Counted from the first letter of the stretch, positions 43,851-55,394 are shown. The stretch: 64,000 nt of DNA from Bettongia penicillata ogilbyi (GCA_023548195.1 JAJHZJ010000532.1:2491725-2555724); one strand, 5' to 3'. The notes: generated by a model not told the origin, from the letters alone. Made by a program: numbers and translations.

Positions 43851-46449
43851 TTGTTTTGTTTCGTTTTTCCACTGCAAGTCTAGTAATATCCAGACTTGGG
43901 TCACTTTCTACTTCTTTAATAATACAGATCTCCCAAGATTTGCTTCACTCAGCTAATTCTTGTAGCTAACAAGAGGTAACCACAAATGTTCTCATAGGCT
44001 GCCTAGCTCCTCAATTTAGTAACCCCCTAATCTGGCAAGTGTACCTGTTCTAATACTATCACCTTCACCTGGGATCAGAATCAGACTGCCTTCAAAGTCT
44101 GTCTGAAGTCACCCCTGGCAGGCTCAGAAGACAAAAGCCTGAGAGAATTTTCCTCTAGGAGAGCCCTTTCCTGGGGGTATAGGAGGGAGAAGAGTCCCTT
44201 TAACTCTACCCAACTTAGACTCCAGCACTAGCCTTTACTGGGATTTAGTGCAATCTAAATATGTTTCTCTACTCAGATGGACTTAGGATACTTCCCCTCC
44301 TTCCCTAATCATTTTTTTCTGGGAGGGGATAAACATAAATATAACATAAATCTCCAGTACTTCAGCTCTGTTTTCTTGATTCTTTGGAGGGGGAGAAAAA
44401 GAATCTAAAGAGCTATTAGTCCTGAACAGTAATGTTGTTTGAGAAAATGTATACTTTTAAACACATTTTACATATATATATATGTATATATATACATATA
44501 TATTCACATATTATCAGTTTATCTACAGATAACCTTTAGAAGATGTGTACAAAGCTAAATGAGGAATTACAGTATTCCATTTTGCTGTGGCTACTTAGTT
44601 TAGAAATGCTGTCTTTCTGTGGTTTTGTGGTTTCCCCTTTTTTTACTAATATGAGCTCTTTACTAACTCTGTGTTTTAGAAATAGGTAGGATTTGAAAGC
44701 AATAGTTTCCTCATTTTGAAGAATACATCATTAGGTTTCATTCAAAGCTTAGACCTGAGATATTGGTAGAGTTTTAAGGTGGAGAAAATATTTTTTTCAA
44801 ATATTTTCAAATCTGTTTGGGGAAGTCTCTACTTTTTGAAACTACCGCCTACAGATTTCTCTTATGTTTCTGAATTCTGTGCGCAAAAATATCACAGAAA
44901 AAAAAGTCATTTTTACAAAGAGTTATATAATATAGAACTTGAATATTTTACATTCAATATGGTCACACTGAGATTTCCTGAACTTCTAAATCTACATACA
45001 ATAAAGAAGCCCTCTTAGCATGAAATTCTGTTGCACTATCAACTTTCAGGTCAAGTAATTGTTGCTACCAGAATAGAAACTTCAGCCCCTTCGCTTGTAC
45101 ACACTTAAAAATGAAAACTAACATAATCAGTTCCCATCATTGCTCCTGAGTAAATAAAATTGTGGTGAGTGCTCCATTAGCAAATTACCCCTCCCCAGAT
45201 CCTCTCACCATATTTTACTTTCACCACATTTAATTTTGACATCTGCTTGTGATTCAGGTAGAAGAGGAAGCATCATAGGAAAGGTAATCTGAATGCAATT
45301 CCCAAATTAGGTAGGCTGGGAAAGCAGTGAGCAGGAAGACAGGCCAAAGAGGATTAATCCACAGTCCACAAAAGCATTGCCTTCTTCATGGGGATTGACG
45401 ACTGTCACCATAGCACCAAGAGAGACTGAACTGCTATCCCTAAACTACAGAAACACAGATTATTACTGGGCTGGCCCTAGTAATCATTTAACAGGTTTGA
45501 AAATGAAATACCATTTCTTCCATTCCCACAGTGTCTCAGATACTATTACCACAATGGCCTTCATCAAAGATTTGGGATTACATATCAAAGAATTAGAAAT
45601 TTCTCAAAGTGGGCCTTCTTTTTAATCTGTAAACCACCAGATAAGGAAAAGGCAAAAGAACAACTTAAATTAATACAGGGGAAACTATTATAGAATGTCA
45701 CCATCTATACAGAGGGCATTTTTTTTACATTTGAAAGGGGCTACTTAATATTTTTATTTTATCGTAATGTCAGAGCTTCATTTGGATTTCATACAATACT
45801 TCTGAGTGTTAAATTGTGGGAAAAGGTGACTTAAATGTTAAGGAGAGTGGAGACTAACCAGCATGAGAATCAGCTGATGGAAGTGAGAATACTTAACTTG
45901 GGATAAGGGAGGCTTTTGGGGGTCGAGGGAAAGCAGATTTGACTATTTGATGGACTTTGATATGGATGAGGAATTAGACAAGTTTTGCTTAACTCGAATA
46001 GGACAGAATAAAAACCATTAGGTAAAAACTGCCAGTGACAACTAACAATTTTTCTATTTGAGGAAGGCAAAAGCCTAGACACAACATTGATGTATATAAA
46101 TTGAAGAACCTTTTAAATAGCTATCACTATACAAAATACTCAAAATCTTAATGCTACATAGAACGAAATTTGTTAAAAATACAGAGACTACCAGAAAAAA
46201 ATTGAAACCACCTATAAACAACATGAAGCACATATCATTCCTTTTGTCCTTTCACTGGCTTGGCCTTGAAGATCCTTTCAGGGACTCTATGGAAGATGAG
46301 ATTTCATCCTAATACCTTCGTTCAATTCCAGATAAACCCCACGCATTTTATCCACCCATACAATAATCCACAAAATAATGAAAAGATAGCAATTAGCAGC
46401 CTGTCCCAGGACTATTTCTACATGAACCTCATCAAAATGAAATTGAATG
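43851..46449. other. Unassigned intergenic sequence, 2.6 kb
   Basis: The longest stretch without a recognised repeat. It includes a TA-rich palindromic run at 44468-44508. No gene is supported. The 82-codon ORF at 45377-45625 matches nothing I know. Confidence 0.4.
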
Positions 46450-46680
46450 ATAATGACAATGTTAAGAATAATAATATTTGCTAAGTGTTTTACAATTATC
46501 ATACAACAACCCTGGGAGGTAGGTGCTGTTATTATCATCTTCATTTTACAGATGAGGAAACCAAGACGAAGGTGAAGTGACTTGCCCAGGGTCACACGGC
46601 TGGTAAGTGTCTGAAGCCTCATTTGAACCCAGGTCTTCCTGACTCCAGGCCTGGTACTCTGTCTGCTGCACCAAAATTGG
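46450..46680 (-). mobile_element. MAR1-type CORE-SINE
   Basis: Antisense: 'tttgctaagtgttttacaat', 'acaaccctgggaggtaggtg', 'cattttacagatgaggaaac', 'gacttgcccagggtcacacg' and 'cccaggtcttcctgactcca'. Well preserved. Confidence 0.92.
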
Positions 46681-46764
46681 AGAAAAAAGCCAAATAACTA
46701 AGTGATTAATAATTTATATAATTGATAATATACTATGTTGCAATTAAAAATTACAATTATGTGG

Positions 46765-46881
46765 AATATATTCATTCATTTATTCACCAAATATTAAGCA
46801 CTATGTACAAGGCATTATGCTAGGTGCTTTGGAGAAAAGATAAGGTCCTTGACTCATGGAGTTCGTAGCAGTCTGATAGAT
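46765..46881 (-). mobile_element. L2 3'-end fragment
   Basis: 'ttcattcatttattcaccaa', 'ggcattatgctaggtgcttt' and 'gtccttgactcatggagttc'. Confidence 0.78.
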
Positions 46882-47112
46882 AAGGGCAGCTAGGTGGTGC
46901 CTGGGCTTGGAATCAGGAAGACTCATCTTCATCACTTTAAGTAAGACTTCAGAAACCTACTAGCTGTGTGACCCTGAGTAAGTCACTGAATCCTGTTTGC
47001 CTCAGTTCATCTGGAAAGTGAACTGGAGAAGGAAACAGCAAATTGCTCCAGTATCTTTGCCAAGAAAACCCTCAAATGGAGTCATGAAGAGTGACATGAC
47101 TAAACACAGCCA
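46882..47112 (+). mobile_element. tRNA-derived marsupial SINE
   Basis: 'aagggcagctaggtggtgcc', 'tactagctgtgtgaccctga', 'tcctgtttgcctcagttcat', 'caagaaaaccctcaaatgga' and 'gtgacatgactaaacacagc'. There is a small deletion in the tRNA head. Confidence 0.9.
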
Positions 47113-47172
47113 ACAACATTAGATATGCGGGCATGTTACTTTAAAATATTACGAAGTAGAAAAAGCAGGATC

Positions 47173-47312
47173 ACAGAGGTGGGGAACCTGAGGCTTCCAG
47201 GCCACAAGGGGCTTTCTAGGTCCAAGTATTTGACTTGGAAGTATTACAAAACAAATCCTTTTATTACGCGGATTTGTTCTGTGAAGTTTGGATTCAGCCA
47301 AAAGGGCAGCAC
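47173..47312. mobile_element. hAT-type MITE, truncated second copy
   Basis: Same family as 26635-26838: 'cagaggtggggaacctgagg', 'ggggctttctaggtccaagt', and centre 'acaaatccttttattacgcg' with 'gatttgttctgtgaagtttg'. The right arm stops at about 47312, so the right TIR is lost. Confidence 0.88.
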
Positions 47313-47433
47313 TCATCCTAGCTGATTTCAATCAAGTAAATATTTTACATAAATATGTATATATCCATTTACAAACATTAGAAACAATTTACAATTTAAA
47401 TGAGAAACATTAGGACAATTTATAAAGATTATT

Positions 47434-47762
47434 CTCTGTACTGGGTGATTATAAATATTAAACAGCTAAGTGGAATAGTAGATAGAGCGCTGTATCTGGA
47501 GTCAAGGTGATCCACGTTCAGATCAGCTCCAGATACTTACTAGTTGTATGACCCTGGCCAAGTCACTTAATCTTATTTGTCTCAGTTTCCTTATCTGAGC
47601 TGGAGAAGGAAATGGCAAACCATTCTATCTTTGCCAAAAAAACCCCAAATGGGGTCACAGAGAGACCAAAAAATCATTGACCTATGATTTAATTGGTCAG
47701 TCAGTCCTCGATATAAGGAAACTCCTAAATGAGAAAAAACCCTCTACCAATACAGGACAGTA
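47434..47762 (+). mobile_element. Composite SINE unit, copy 2
   Basis: Aligns with 33271-33602 through the left flank ('tactgggtgattataaatat'), the SINE body and the non-SINE right block ('aaggaaactcctaaatgaga', 'caggacagta'). Confidence 0.85.
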
Positions 47763-48109
47763 GACAATTTAATTTAGTGCTCTTAAGATTATTTTTTCTC
47801 TAAAATTGCTTGAATTCATATATAAGAAAATAAATTAGGAGGCAAAATGGAGAGGAACTAACCTCGGAGAGAGATCACCTAGACCTGTTATAGTTTATTT
47901 ACCTTTATCTTGCAATTTTCTTTCACTCTACAGTAATACTGTATATCGTTTAGTGCCACCAGAGGTAAGAATCAAGGTAGCAATGTTCAGTTTTTGACCA
48001 GTTCTGTAATAGCCCATTGGTATTTTGAAAAATATGCATGTAGCTTGGGGTGTAGCACAGACAAAATAGAGTAGACATTATCTTATCCTTTTGTTTTATA
48101 GATTTGACA
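47763..48109. other. Unassigned intergenic sequence
   Basis: AT-rich. Nothing was recognised. Confidence 0.4.
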
Positions 48110-48470
48110 TGCCTATGGAGCATCCAAGTAGAGATGTCCAACAGGCATTTGGTGACATGGAATTGGAACTTAGGAGAGGACTGCCTATGGACATTTGGGA
48201 GTCATCACACTCATGGGGGTTGTTAAGATCACCAAGAAAGAAAATGTAGAGAGAGAAGGGCAGTTGTCCAGGACAGAGTCCTAGTATAAACCTATCCTTA
48301 GGGAATGGGAAAAGGATGATAATCTTGCAGGAGAGACTAAAGGAACTATTGCACAGGAAGAAAGAGAACCTGGAAGAAGAAATATCAAGAAAACCCAGAA
48401 AGAAAAGATTATTTTGGAGGAGTATATAGTCAATAGTATCAAATCATTGAAGTGTCCAGAAGAATGAAAA
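48110..48470 (-). mobile_element. L2-like LINE fragment
   Basis: 'catccaagtagagatgtcca', 'gacatttgggagtcatcaca', 'gttgttaagatcaccaagaa' and 'gtccaggacagagtcctagt' follow the order of an antisense L2 ORF2/3' segment. Diverged. Confidence 0.65.
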
Positions 48471-49844
48471 TTAAGAAAAGGTCATTCCATTCATCAATTA
48501 AAAATGATAAATTCTTCTACATCAACAGAATAGTTTGGGTGCCCTCCTATGCTCCTGTGGTGGCCTTTACCTTGGGGGAAGACGTTCTTTTTATACAAGG
48601 TGACAGTGAATCCCTTTCAACATGGCTAACTCTAAATAAGACTGTTCATCTTCATGGTTGTATAGTTAAAAAATCACAGCCCATTCAGGGAGAAAAAGTG
48701 GTAGAGTTGAAATCCAGATGTTAGGAGTAAGGTAGAAGAGTATAGAAGGTTTCTCCTAGGATCATAGATCCATAGCAAGAAAAAATGGTCTATCTATCTA
48801 TCTATCTACCTATCTATTAGATGGTCTATTTGATCTGGTTTGCACATACTGTATTTATTTTCTATATCAATACCCATTTCACCGACTTTAAATTTTAAAT
48901 TTGTTCTCAATGAAAAAAGTGGACTTATGTATGAGGAAGCTATGCTAAAAAATATCTAATAATCTTGTCCACTGTATTCTATTCCTGTGGGACTTTGTGC
49001 CCCACAATGTGGAAAGCTGCCTGCTAAGAACTGCCTCGATCCCCTTTTCCTCACTGATGTTTATTTTTGTCTCAAGAGTTAAAAATCTTCCCTTAAACTG
49101 AAAGAACTGAAGGAAAGTTAAAAAACAATATTTTCTAAATTCACAATGAACACCAAACAGTAAAGGCAGAGATCTGGCCAAAGCTTCCAGATGTCTGTAC
49201 AAAGGTCTGCCAATGCTGACTTGTTACTTGGAGACCTAAAGATGAATATATTGAACAATAGGAAATTTGTGTGTATTTTACAGATGAGAATAAGAATGAT
49301 TTCCAACATATTGTGTTGCAGCTGTATATGTAGAAGACCTGAAATATAGGTTGGATATTGATGAGATAAGGAGGTCAATTAAAAAAAGGGATAAATATTT
49401 CCCCCTCTAAAAAAAAGTTACTTGTTATACTTTTTAGTATGACACAGAGATTACAAGCCTAAACTTCCCAGTTACTTTGTATCTAGATTTTTTTTTTACT
49501 CTGGAAGCCCTGATAATTTAATAATTTATTAAGATTTTTAGGAGTTTGACGACCTCAAAATCAAGTTCACATAACAGTACACAATGATGAAATCTGAAGG
49601 CAATACACTGCACTGTGCACCAGCAGCCCGGAAATGGCTGAAACATTCTTGCAGCTGTTCAGTTTTCATTTTATTAGATGTCTTCTGACATCCTTTGATC
49701 TACTTTTGAGGACAAGACAGAGACTAGATTTACTGCTTCTTTGTATCTCTAAACTTAGCCTGGCATAGCACACTCAATGGAATCCTTACACTCCCTCTCC
49801 TTTGAAATGTGTAATGAAATTTGGGAGAATATTTCCCTTGGTCA
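48471..49844. other. Unassigned intergenic sequence with (TATC)n
   Basis: No gene was recognised. A short TATC microsatellite lies at 48790-48818. Several 60-90 codon ORFs lack any recognisable motif. Confidence 0.4.
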
Positions 49845-50005
49845 GGGAGGTCTTAACCTGAGATGGGTTGACAACCTGGGTTGTCAGGTTGACCTGAGAC
49901 AACATTTTGAAAATACATTTAAACGTGGTTTCCTTCGTAATCTGAATTTTATTCTATGCATCTAAAGACATTATTCTGAGAAGGATCATAGGTTTCAGAA
50001 AAATG
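49845..50005 (+). mobile_element. Ancient DNA-transposon-like repeat abutting the CpG island
   Basis: 'aaatacatttaaacgtggtt', 'tttattctatgcatctaaag' and 'cattattctgagaaggatca' are the sense form of the element at 2236-2463. Its right end lies where the GC-rich island starts, making it the nearest mobile element upstream of JMY. Confidence 0.6.
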
Positions 50006-50349
50006 GCACACGCAAACAAGACTGCGAACTCTTGCCCACCGCAGCCGACTTCCCTGGTACGTGGTGCCTCTCCGTCTTCAGGGCAAGGCTGGTCCCGGGC
50101 ACCACCCGCGCGGCCGACATCCCTGCCAGCTCCCAAAGGAGCCCCGGACAGGGCGACTCCCGGGCACCACGGACCTCGGGTACTCCCTGATGTGGTCCAG
50201 GACCGTCCCGCGCCCCGTCCCAGGTGAGGACCCGGCAGCCTCGGCAGCCTCGGCAGCCCGCACTAGGCTGGAAGAAAGGAGCACTCGAAGGAGCCGTGAG
50301 AGCCAGGGCTGGGGGCTGGGAGGAAAGGAGGCGGGCCCAGGCCTGCGCG

Positions 50350-50366
50350 CGCCGCCGCCGCCGCCG
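50350..50366. repeat. Short CCG/CGC trinucleotide run
   Basis: Five to six CCG units in the JMY promoter/leader. It is short and could vary in length. Confidence 0.85.
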
Positions 50367-50433
50367 CGTCACCAGCGTGCCGCACGTGTCCGTGTTTACG
50401 TCCCTCGTGGAGCCGGACGACGTCAGCAGCAGA

Positions 50434-50457
50434 ATGGTAACATTGTTGCGGGGCTGA
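50434..50457 (+). promoter_or_regulatory. Possible uORF MVTLLRG in JMY leader
   Basis: An ATG with A at -3 and G at +4 opens seven codons followed by TGA. It matters only if transcription starts upstream of 50434. Confidence 0.45.
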
Positions 50458-50725
50458 GGCGGAGAGTTTAGAGAGACGCGTCCGGCTCCGACTGGGGTGG
50501 GAGGGGGCCGGCCTTGGCGAGCGGGCCCAGCGAGCGCCCCCGACCCCGCCGATCCTCGGGCGGCGTGCGCTTCCAGCCTTCGCCGGCTCGCTGCGGGGAC
50601 GTCCGTGGGGGCCTCGGTCCTCGGACGGGAAGGAGCGGCGAGCGCGGCGCGGGGGGCGGCGGCGGCCGGAGAGCCAGACTTGCCGCAGCGCTGGCGCTTG
50701 TAAACAGAGCCCGCCACACGTGACC

Positions 50726-50731
50726 ATGTGA
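50726..50731 (+). promoter_or_regulatory. Start-stop element (ATGTGA) in JMY leader
   Basis: An ATG with A at -3 is followed directly by TGA, the minimal type of upstream ORF. The same bases overlap a second E-box-like CATGTG at 50725-50730, four bases after CACGTG, so the site may act as DNA rather than RNA. Confidence 0.45.
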
Positions 50732-50960
50732 ACTACCTGCTCGGGCGCCGCGTATTGTCTCCGGGCGGCCGGAGCCGAGCAACCGCCGCCGCCTCGCGCC
50801 ACAAAGAGCGCGGCCGAGCCGGGGCCGCGAGCGCCTGTGCGCGAGAGCGAGCGAGCGCGAGCGCGAGGCGGCCTCGCTCCCCGGCCTGTGCCCCGACCTC
50901 GCTCCCGGCCTCTCCCCGGCCTCTCCCGCCGCCTCTGCCCCGGCCTCCGCCCGCTCTAAG

Positions 50961-50981
50961 ATGGCTGGTGGCGGCCGCTGA
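50961..50981 (+). promoter_or_regulatory. uORF MAGGGR upstream of JMY start
   Basis: ATG in the strong context AAGATGG opens six codons, then TGA, ending 76 bases before the JMY ATG. It overlaps a YY1-like motif, which in many mammalian promoters sits just downstream of the transcription start. It may therefore be a promoter element, a uORF, or both. Confidence 0.55.
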
Positions 50982-51057
50982 GCGGGCCGGCCGGGCCGGG
51001 GAGCTTGCGGAGGGAGCAGCGGGGGGCCCCGGCCCCGCCGCGCCGAGCGGCCCCGCC

Positions 51058-51986
51058 ATGTCGTTCGCGCTGGAGGAGACGCTGGAGTCGGACTGGGTGG
51101 CCGTGCGGCCGCACGTCTTCGAGGAGCGGGAGAAGCACAAGTTCGTCTTCATCGTGGCCTGGAACGAGATCGAGGGCAAGTTTGCCATAACCTGTCACAA
51201 CCGCACGGCGCAGCGGCAGCGGAGCGGCTCCCGAGGGCCGGCCGAGGCCGCGCCCCCGCCGGACAGCCCGGGCCCCCCGCAGCGCCGGCGGCAGCCCGGG
51301 CTCGCGGGGCCGGGGGGAGCCGGCCGGCGGCCGGAGGAGCCCCAGCCTGCGGCGCAGCCCGGCCTGGGCGGAGGGCGGCGCGGCGCGCAGCGCGCACCCG
51401 CGGGGGGGACGCCTCGCCCCGGGGGCCCGCGGCCAAAGCGGGGGAGCCGGCGCGGGCCCAGGCCAGCCCGGCCAGGAGAGCCCCGGCGTCGGCGCGGGTG
51501 GTGAGCGCGGCCGCCGAGGACATCGAGGTGCTGGAGCTGGTGAGGGAGGACGAGGCGGCGCCCGCGCTCCTGGAGCTGCCCGAGGCCGAGGCCCCCGAGC
51601 CGCCCGCCGAGCTGGACTCGCCCCCCGAGGAGTGCAGCTGGGCCGGGCTCTTCTCCTTCCAGGACCTGCGCGCCGTGCACCAGCAGCTGTGCTCCGTGAA
51701 CTCGCAGCTGGAGCCCTGCCTGCCGCTCTTCCCCGAGGAGCCCTCGGGCATGTGGACCGTGCTGTTCGGGGGAGCCCCGGAGATGTCGGAGCAGGAGGTG
51801 GACGGCCTCTGCTACCAGCTGCAGGTCTACCTGGGCCACGCTTTGGACACCTGCGGCTGGAAGATCCTCTCCCAGGTGCTCTTCACGGAGACGGACGACC
51901 CGGAGGAGTACTACGAGAGCCTGAGCGAGCTGCGGCAGAAAGGCTACGAGGAGGTGCTGCAGCGGGCCCGGAGGCGCATCCAGGAG
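51058..51986 (+). CDS. JMY: JMY exon 1 (N-terminal ~310 residues), frame-disrupted
   Basis: JMY is a WHAMM-related actin nucleator and p300/p53 cofactor that moves between nucleus and cytoplasm and acts in motility and autophagy. Its WH2 actin-binding modules are C-terminal and lie outside this window. The start MSFALEETLESDWVAVRPHV and WNEIEGKFAITCHNRTAQRQ (to about 51217) match JMY, not WHAMM. After a Gly/Pro/Arg-rich linker, a second frame gives DIEVLELVREDE, ECSWAGLFSFQDLRAVHQQL, SGMWTVLFGGAPEM, DTCGWKILSQVLFTETDDPE and LRQKGYEEVLQRARRRIQE. The first frame hits a stop at 51502-51504, so a change of one missing or two extra bases is needed within about 51200-51430. One added base makes 930 nt, a phase-0 exon. 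The ATG has G at -3. The donor is GAG|GTGAGG. Confidence 0.93.
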
Positions 51987-52504
51987 GTGAGGCGGGCCGG
52001 GGGGCAGGGAGATGGGGGTGCCCCCCGGGAGCGATCGCTTGTCTTGTCTCGGTGGCCCTTTGGGGTGGCTGCTGGTGATGCGCCCACGTTTTTAGGGCTG
52101 AGCAAACTGAGGGCCAGACCCTCAGCGCTTGGGGCGGGGAGGGTGGAGATGAGAGCCCAGATCTGTCTCCGCTTCCGGAATTCTGGTCCCGATGGAGAGA
52201 GTGCTGGCCCTGCAGGGAGAGGGCCTGAGTTCTGGACCCCTGGCAAGTCACTTAACTTCCTTAAGGGCAAAATGACATTGAAGGTGCCTTTCCAGTTCTC
52301 AGCTCAGTCATCCTGAAGGGTTGTCCATTTGTAAAGCCTGCTTCTCCTGGCTTTGTGAAGCATCTGCCGTAAGGCATTGGTCTGCTTGACAATTCCTGTG
52401 TGATAGGGATCCTTTAATGCGGTGTGCTAAAGCACTGACATGGCAGTCAGGGGCTTAGGTTCCATTGCCACTTTGGACTGTGTCTAGCTGCGTCTCCTAG
52501 TTCA

Positions 52505-52850
52505 ACTCATTTAGTTAGTTAATAATTGTTTGTTAAGCACCTGCGTTTGAGGAGGTGCTGTGCCATCTCTAGCAATACAAACATAAAAAGTGAGACACTC
52601 TTGTAGGAGCTAACGTCTCTGGAGGAGCGCACATGCACAGCATGTTCACGTGCTAGTTAATAATATATAAGTACATACATAAACGCAAAATAAATATGTA
52701 GCGCTAAGGAGAGGTTCCTTGTCTTCCAGGATCTGATACTAGTGCTGAGCTGTGAAGGGAGCGAGGAGGTTCTAGAGGTAGGGCATTCAAGGCCTGGGAG
52801 GCAGACTTTCTAAAGGTGTAGAGGTGGACATGGAATGACATTAACCTTTC
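52505..52850 (-). mobile_element. L2 3' region
   Basis: 'aattgtttgttaagcacctg', 'gagctaacgtctctggagga', 'cttgtcttccaggatctgat' and 'agggcattcaaggcctggga' are antisense L2. A degraded SINE ('gcactgacatggcagtcagg') lies just upstream at 52430-52500. Confidence 0.75.
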
Positions 52851-54957
52851 TGGGCCTCAGGCAGGCTGAAACCATCTCCCAAGAGTTTAGACAGGATACT
52901 CCTTAAGTAAAGGTTTCCTGCACCTACACCATTCTCTATATGGAGGTGACCGGTGACAGAACGCTGGCCTTGGTGGTTAGGGGTGACAGATCTGTCTGAC
53001 CCTGTAGAATGTAAGATACATTCCTGCCTTCATTCACTGTAACTTCCTGGTATCAGGACTTCTTTCCACAAATCATAAGAGTGTTCTGCAAGGTTGACCA
53101 CACTACATACCCATTTTCATTTTTTAACTATTCTGTATTAGTTTAGGTAAATGTCTGTACATACCATATCAGATAATTTGACCATATGTAAAAGAAGCAA
53201 TAGATGATATTTAATACAAATATATGCTTTAAAAGGTTTTAGAAACCTCAGGAACTTAATATCTTTTTGAGAGGTTGGTCCAGACTCAGGTTTCAACTGT
53301 TCTCTGTTGGGTTGTTGAGCTTTTCAGTTTTAAACAGATAATAAATCACTAAGAAAGGATGTTGTATTCAGATTTGGTATAAACATTTTTTAAGTTTGGA
53401 AATTTTAGTGTAGAGTTTTGAAACATTTTGTGTCTTGCCAGTAGTATATGTTAGAAATAAACAGGAAAAAGTGTTTAACGGACATATGTTCTAGACTGTA
53501 GGGCATGAACGTTATTCAACATCCGAGCTCTTTTGTGAGATTACATCAAATAGAACTTTGAATTAAATCATTTTACATTATGAATTCATTTTTCCTTCTA
53601 ATGAAAAGTTAAGGTAATCGAAAGAATTTGTACTCTTTAAACCTTTGCAGTTTATCCACATTCATTTTATCTTTAGTACCACACAGCTTGAATAAAAAAT
53701 AAGTGTCTTTGAATTTTATTGTGCTATGCTATTCCTAGAGGTAACTTTTGTTGATATGCTACCTAATCTTGATATTAAGTCAGGTAAGGACTCATCCTCT
53801 CTGCATAACACACTTTTAAAATCTTTGTTAGAGTTAAAAAAGCTTTAGAAAATTTTCTCATCTTTGTGTTTACAACATTGCTTGGATCTGAGTGGAGCAG
53901 TTCCACGGAACTGCGTGCCTCAACCTCTGTTATTATAGGTGAGTCAGAATTATAAGGCACTCTTTCTGGTAGCTGAATCCCCTTGGATTGAGTCTAAAGC
54001 AGACTTGGCATTGCTCTGAATTTTGTTTGGATCACGGGCAGGCCCAATTCGTTTATGATGGGACTCGATGGCTTTTCATTTTTTTGTTATTTTGTGACTC
54101 TATTTGGTCTCCTTCTCTGTAACTGTTTTTCTGGTTGGTGGTGTCGATGTGGTAGTTGTAGCTATAGATTTTCGTTGTGTTTTTTTAAAAAATACCACAG
54201 GACTGACATACTTGTTTTTTCTCTTTAATTCACATCAATATTTTGCCAACTGCTTTTCTTCGAATATTTGTATTAATAATAATTTACGTTTTAAAGATGT
54301 AGCTTAGCTATATAAGCTGTTAATGTTCCTTAAGATCAAGGAGAATGTTAAATTTTTATAGGAAGTAAATTTGGGTCAGAAATGAAGCTTGTCCTACATA
54401 GATGGGGGCAGTTGAAAGATAAGAGTTTTGTTTAGTTCTTTGAAGGAAAGGTGAAATTCAGATAAGTTAATACATTTTCAGAATGGGATTTATATACTGA
54501 TTCAGATTTCATTTATGTATTTTTCCTTATGGGAATATCTAATTTTTTACATTTTGAGATCCTTTCAGGGTTTGGGGGGCTGTGTAAAACAAATCTAAAA
54601 TAAGTAATAGGAAGTATCAATTCATAAATTTGATGGACATTAATTATATGAATAATACTTTAAAAATAGTTGTTTAATATTAAAGTTAAAATACATAATT
54701 AGCTGTTTCATCCTTAATTTTAGCTGAAAATGTTCAACTCCTGGAGAAATTATGTACAGACTCTCAGGTCTTTGGGCCCATGTTAGCTTGTTTCAGTGGA
54801 ACCTTTTATTTTCAGTCTTCTATTTGATTCACATTTGTTGAATTTAACTCTTGGTTTTAAAACTAAGTATGATAAATCAGATACGGTCCTTGGATATACA
54901 CTAGGTAAAGAAAAGTACAAATGTAGTTATTAGTTTAGGTTTTCCTTCCTTCCTGTC
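52851..54957. other. Intronic sequence without recognised features, 2.1 kb
   Basis: AT-rich JMY intron sequence. No exon, RNA gene or named repeat was recognised. Confidence 0.45.
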
Positions 54958-55145
54958 CTGTTAGGTCATAGGATGATAGCTTTGAAGGGACCTCAGAGGC
55001 CATCTTAACCCAACCCCTTCATTTTATAGATGAGGAAAGTAAGTGTGGCCTGTGGGCCCACCAGGTAGTAATTATCACCAGGGATTTGGAACCAGGGTCT
55101 TTGGACTCTGGAGCCAATGCTCTTCCCACTGTACCACTGTAATTT
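54958..55145 (-). mobile_element. MIR/THER1-type SINE
   Basis: Antisense: 'gatagctttgaagggacctc', 'aaccccttcattttatagat', 'ggaaccagggtctttggact' and 'ttcccactgtaccactgta'. Confidence 0.88.
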
Positions 55146-55154
55146 TAATCAAGC

Positions 55155-55340
55155 TTAATTATCCTTGAGGCCATGACAGAGCTAGCTTGGAAGCCAGGAA
55201 TGACTACCTGAGTTGAAGTTCTACCTCTGCCCTTATTGGCTGGCTGTGTGACACCTGGGGAAATAATCTACTTGATGCTCTTGGAAATTCTGACACTAAA
55301 CTGCAGCCTGGATTGATTGGAGTAAGGTTCCTCACTCCTA
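55155..55340 (+). mobile_element. SINE relic, diverged
   Basis: 'gcttggaagccaggaatgac', 'gctggctgtgtgacacctgg' and 'ggaaataatctacttgatgc' suggest a sense SINE with a degraded head. Confidence 0.55.
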
Positions 55341-55394
55341 TGCCATTAAAATCACAGATTCATTATTCCCTATCCCTATTAGTAAGAATTCACA

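Larger units (their letters stand above)
50030..52090. promoter_or_regulatory. CpG island and promoter region of JMY
   Basis: About 2 kb of very GC- and CpG-rich sequence in AT-rich surroundings, spanning the leader and first coding exon of JMY. Visible sites include E-boxes CACGTG at 50383-50388 and 50717-50722, a CRE-like CGACGTCA at 50418-50425, a CCG run at 50350-50366 and a YY1-like AAGATGGC at 50958-50965. No TATA box stands out, as usual for CpG-island promoters. The exact transcription start cannot be read from the sequence. Most long antisense ORFs here are GC artefacts. Confidence 0.9.

Noticed and set aside
49995..50802. Long ORFs on the minus strand of the CpG island (up to 240 codons)
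   Set aside because: They are Arg/Pro/Ala/Gly-rich, as expected when GC-rich DNA lacks stop codons. They show no domain and overlap the JMY leader. A divergent non-coding transcript is possible but not shown.
51149..51839. Minus-strand ORFs of 200 and 214 codons opposite JMY exon 1
   Set aside because: They are antisense shadows of the JMY coding sequence and its GC-rich linker.
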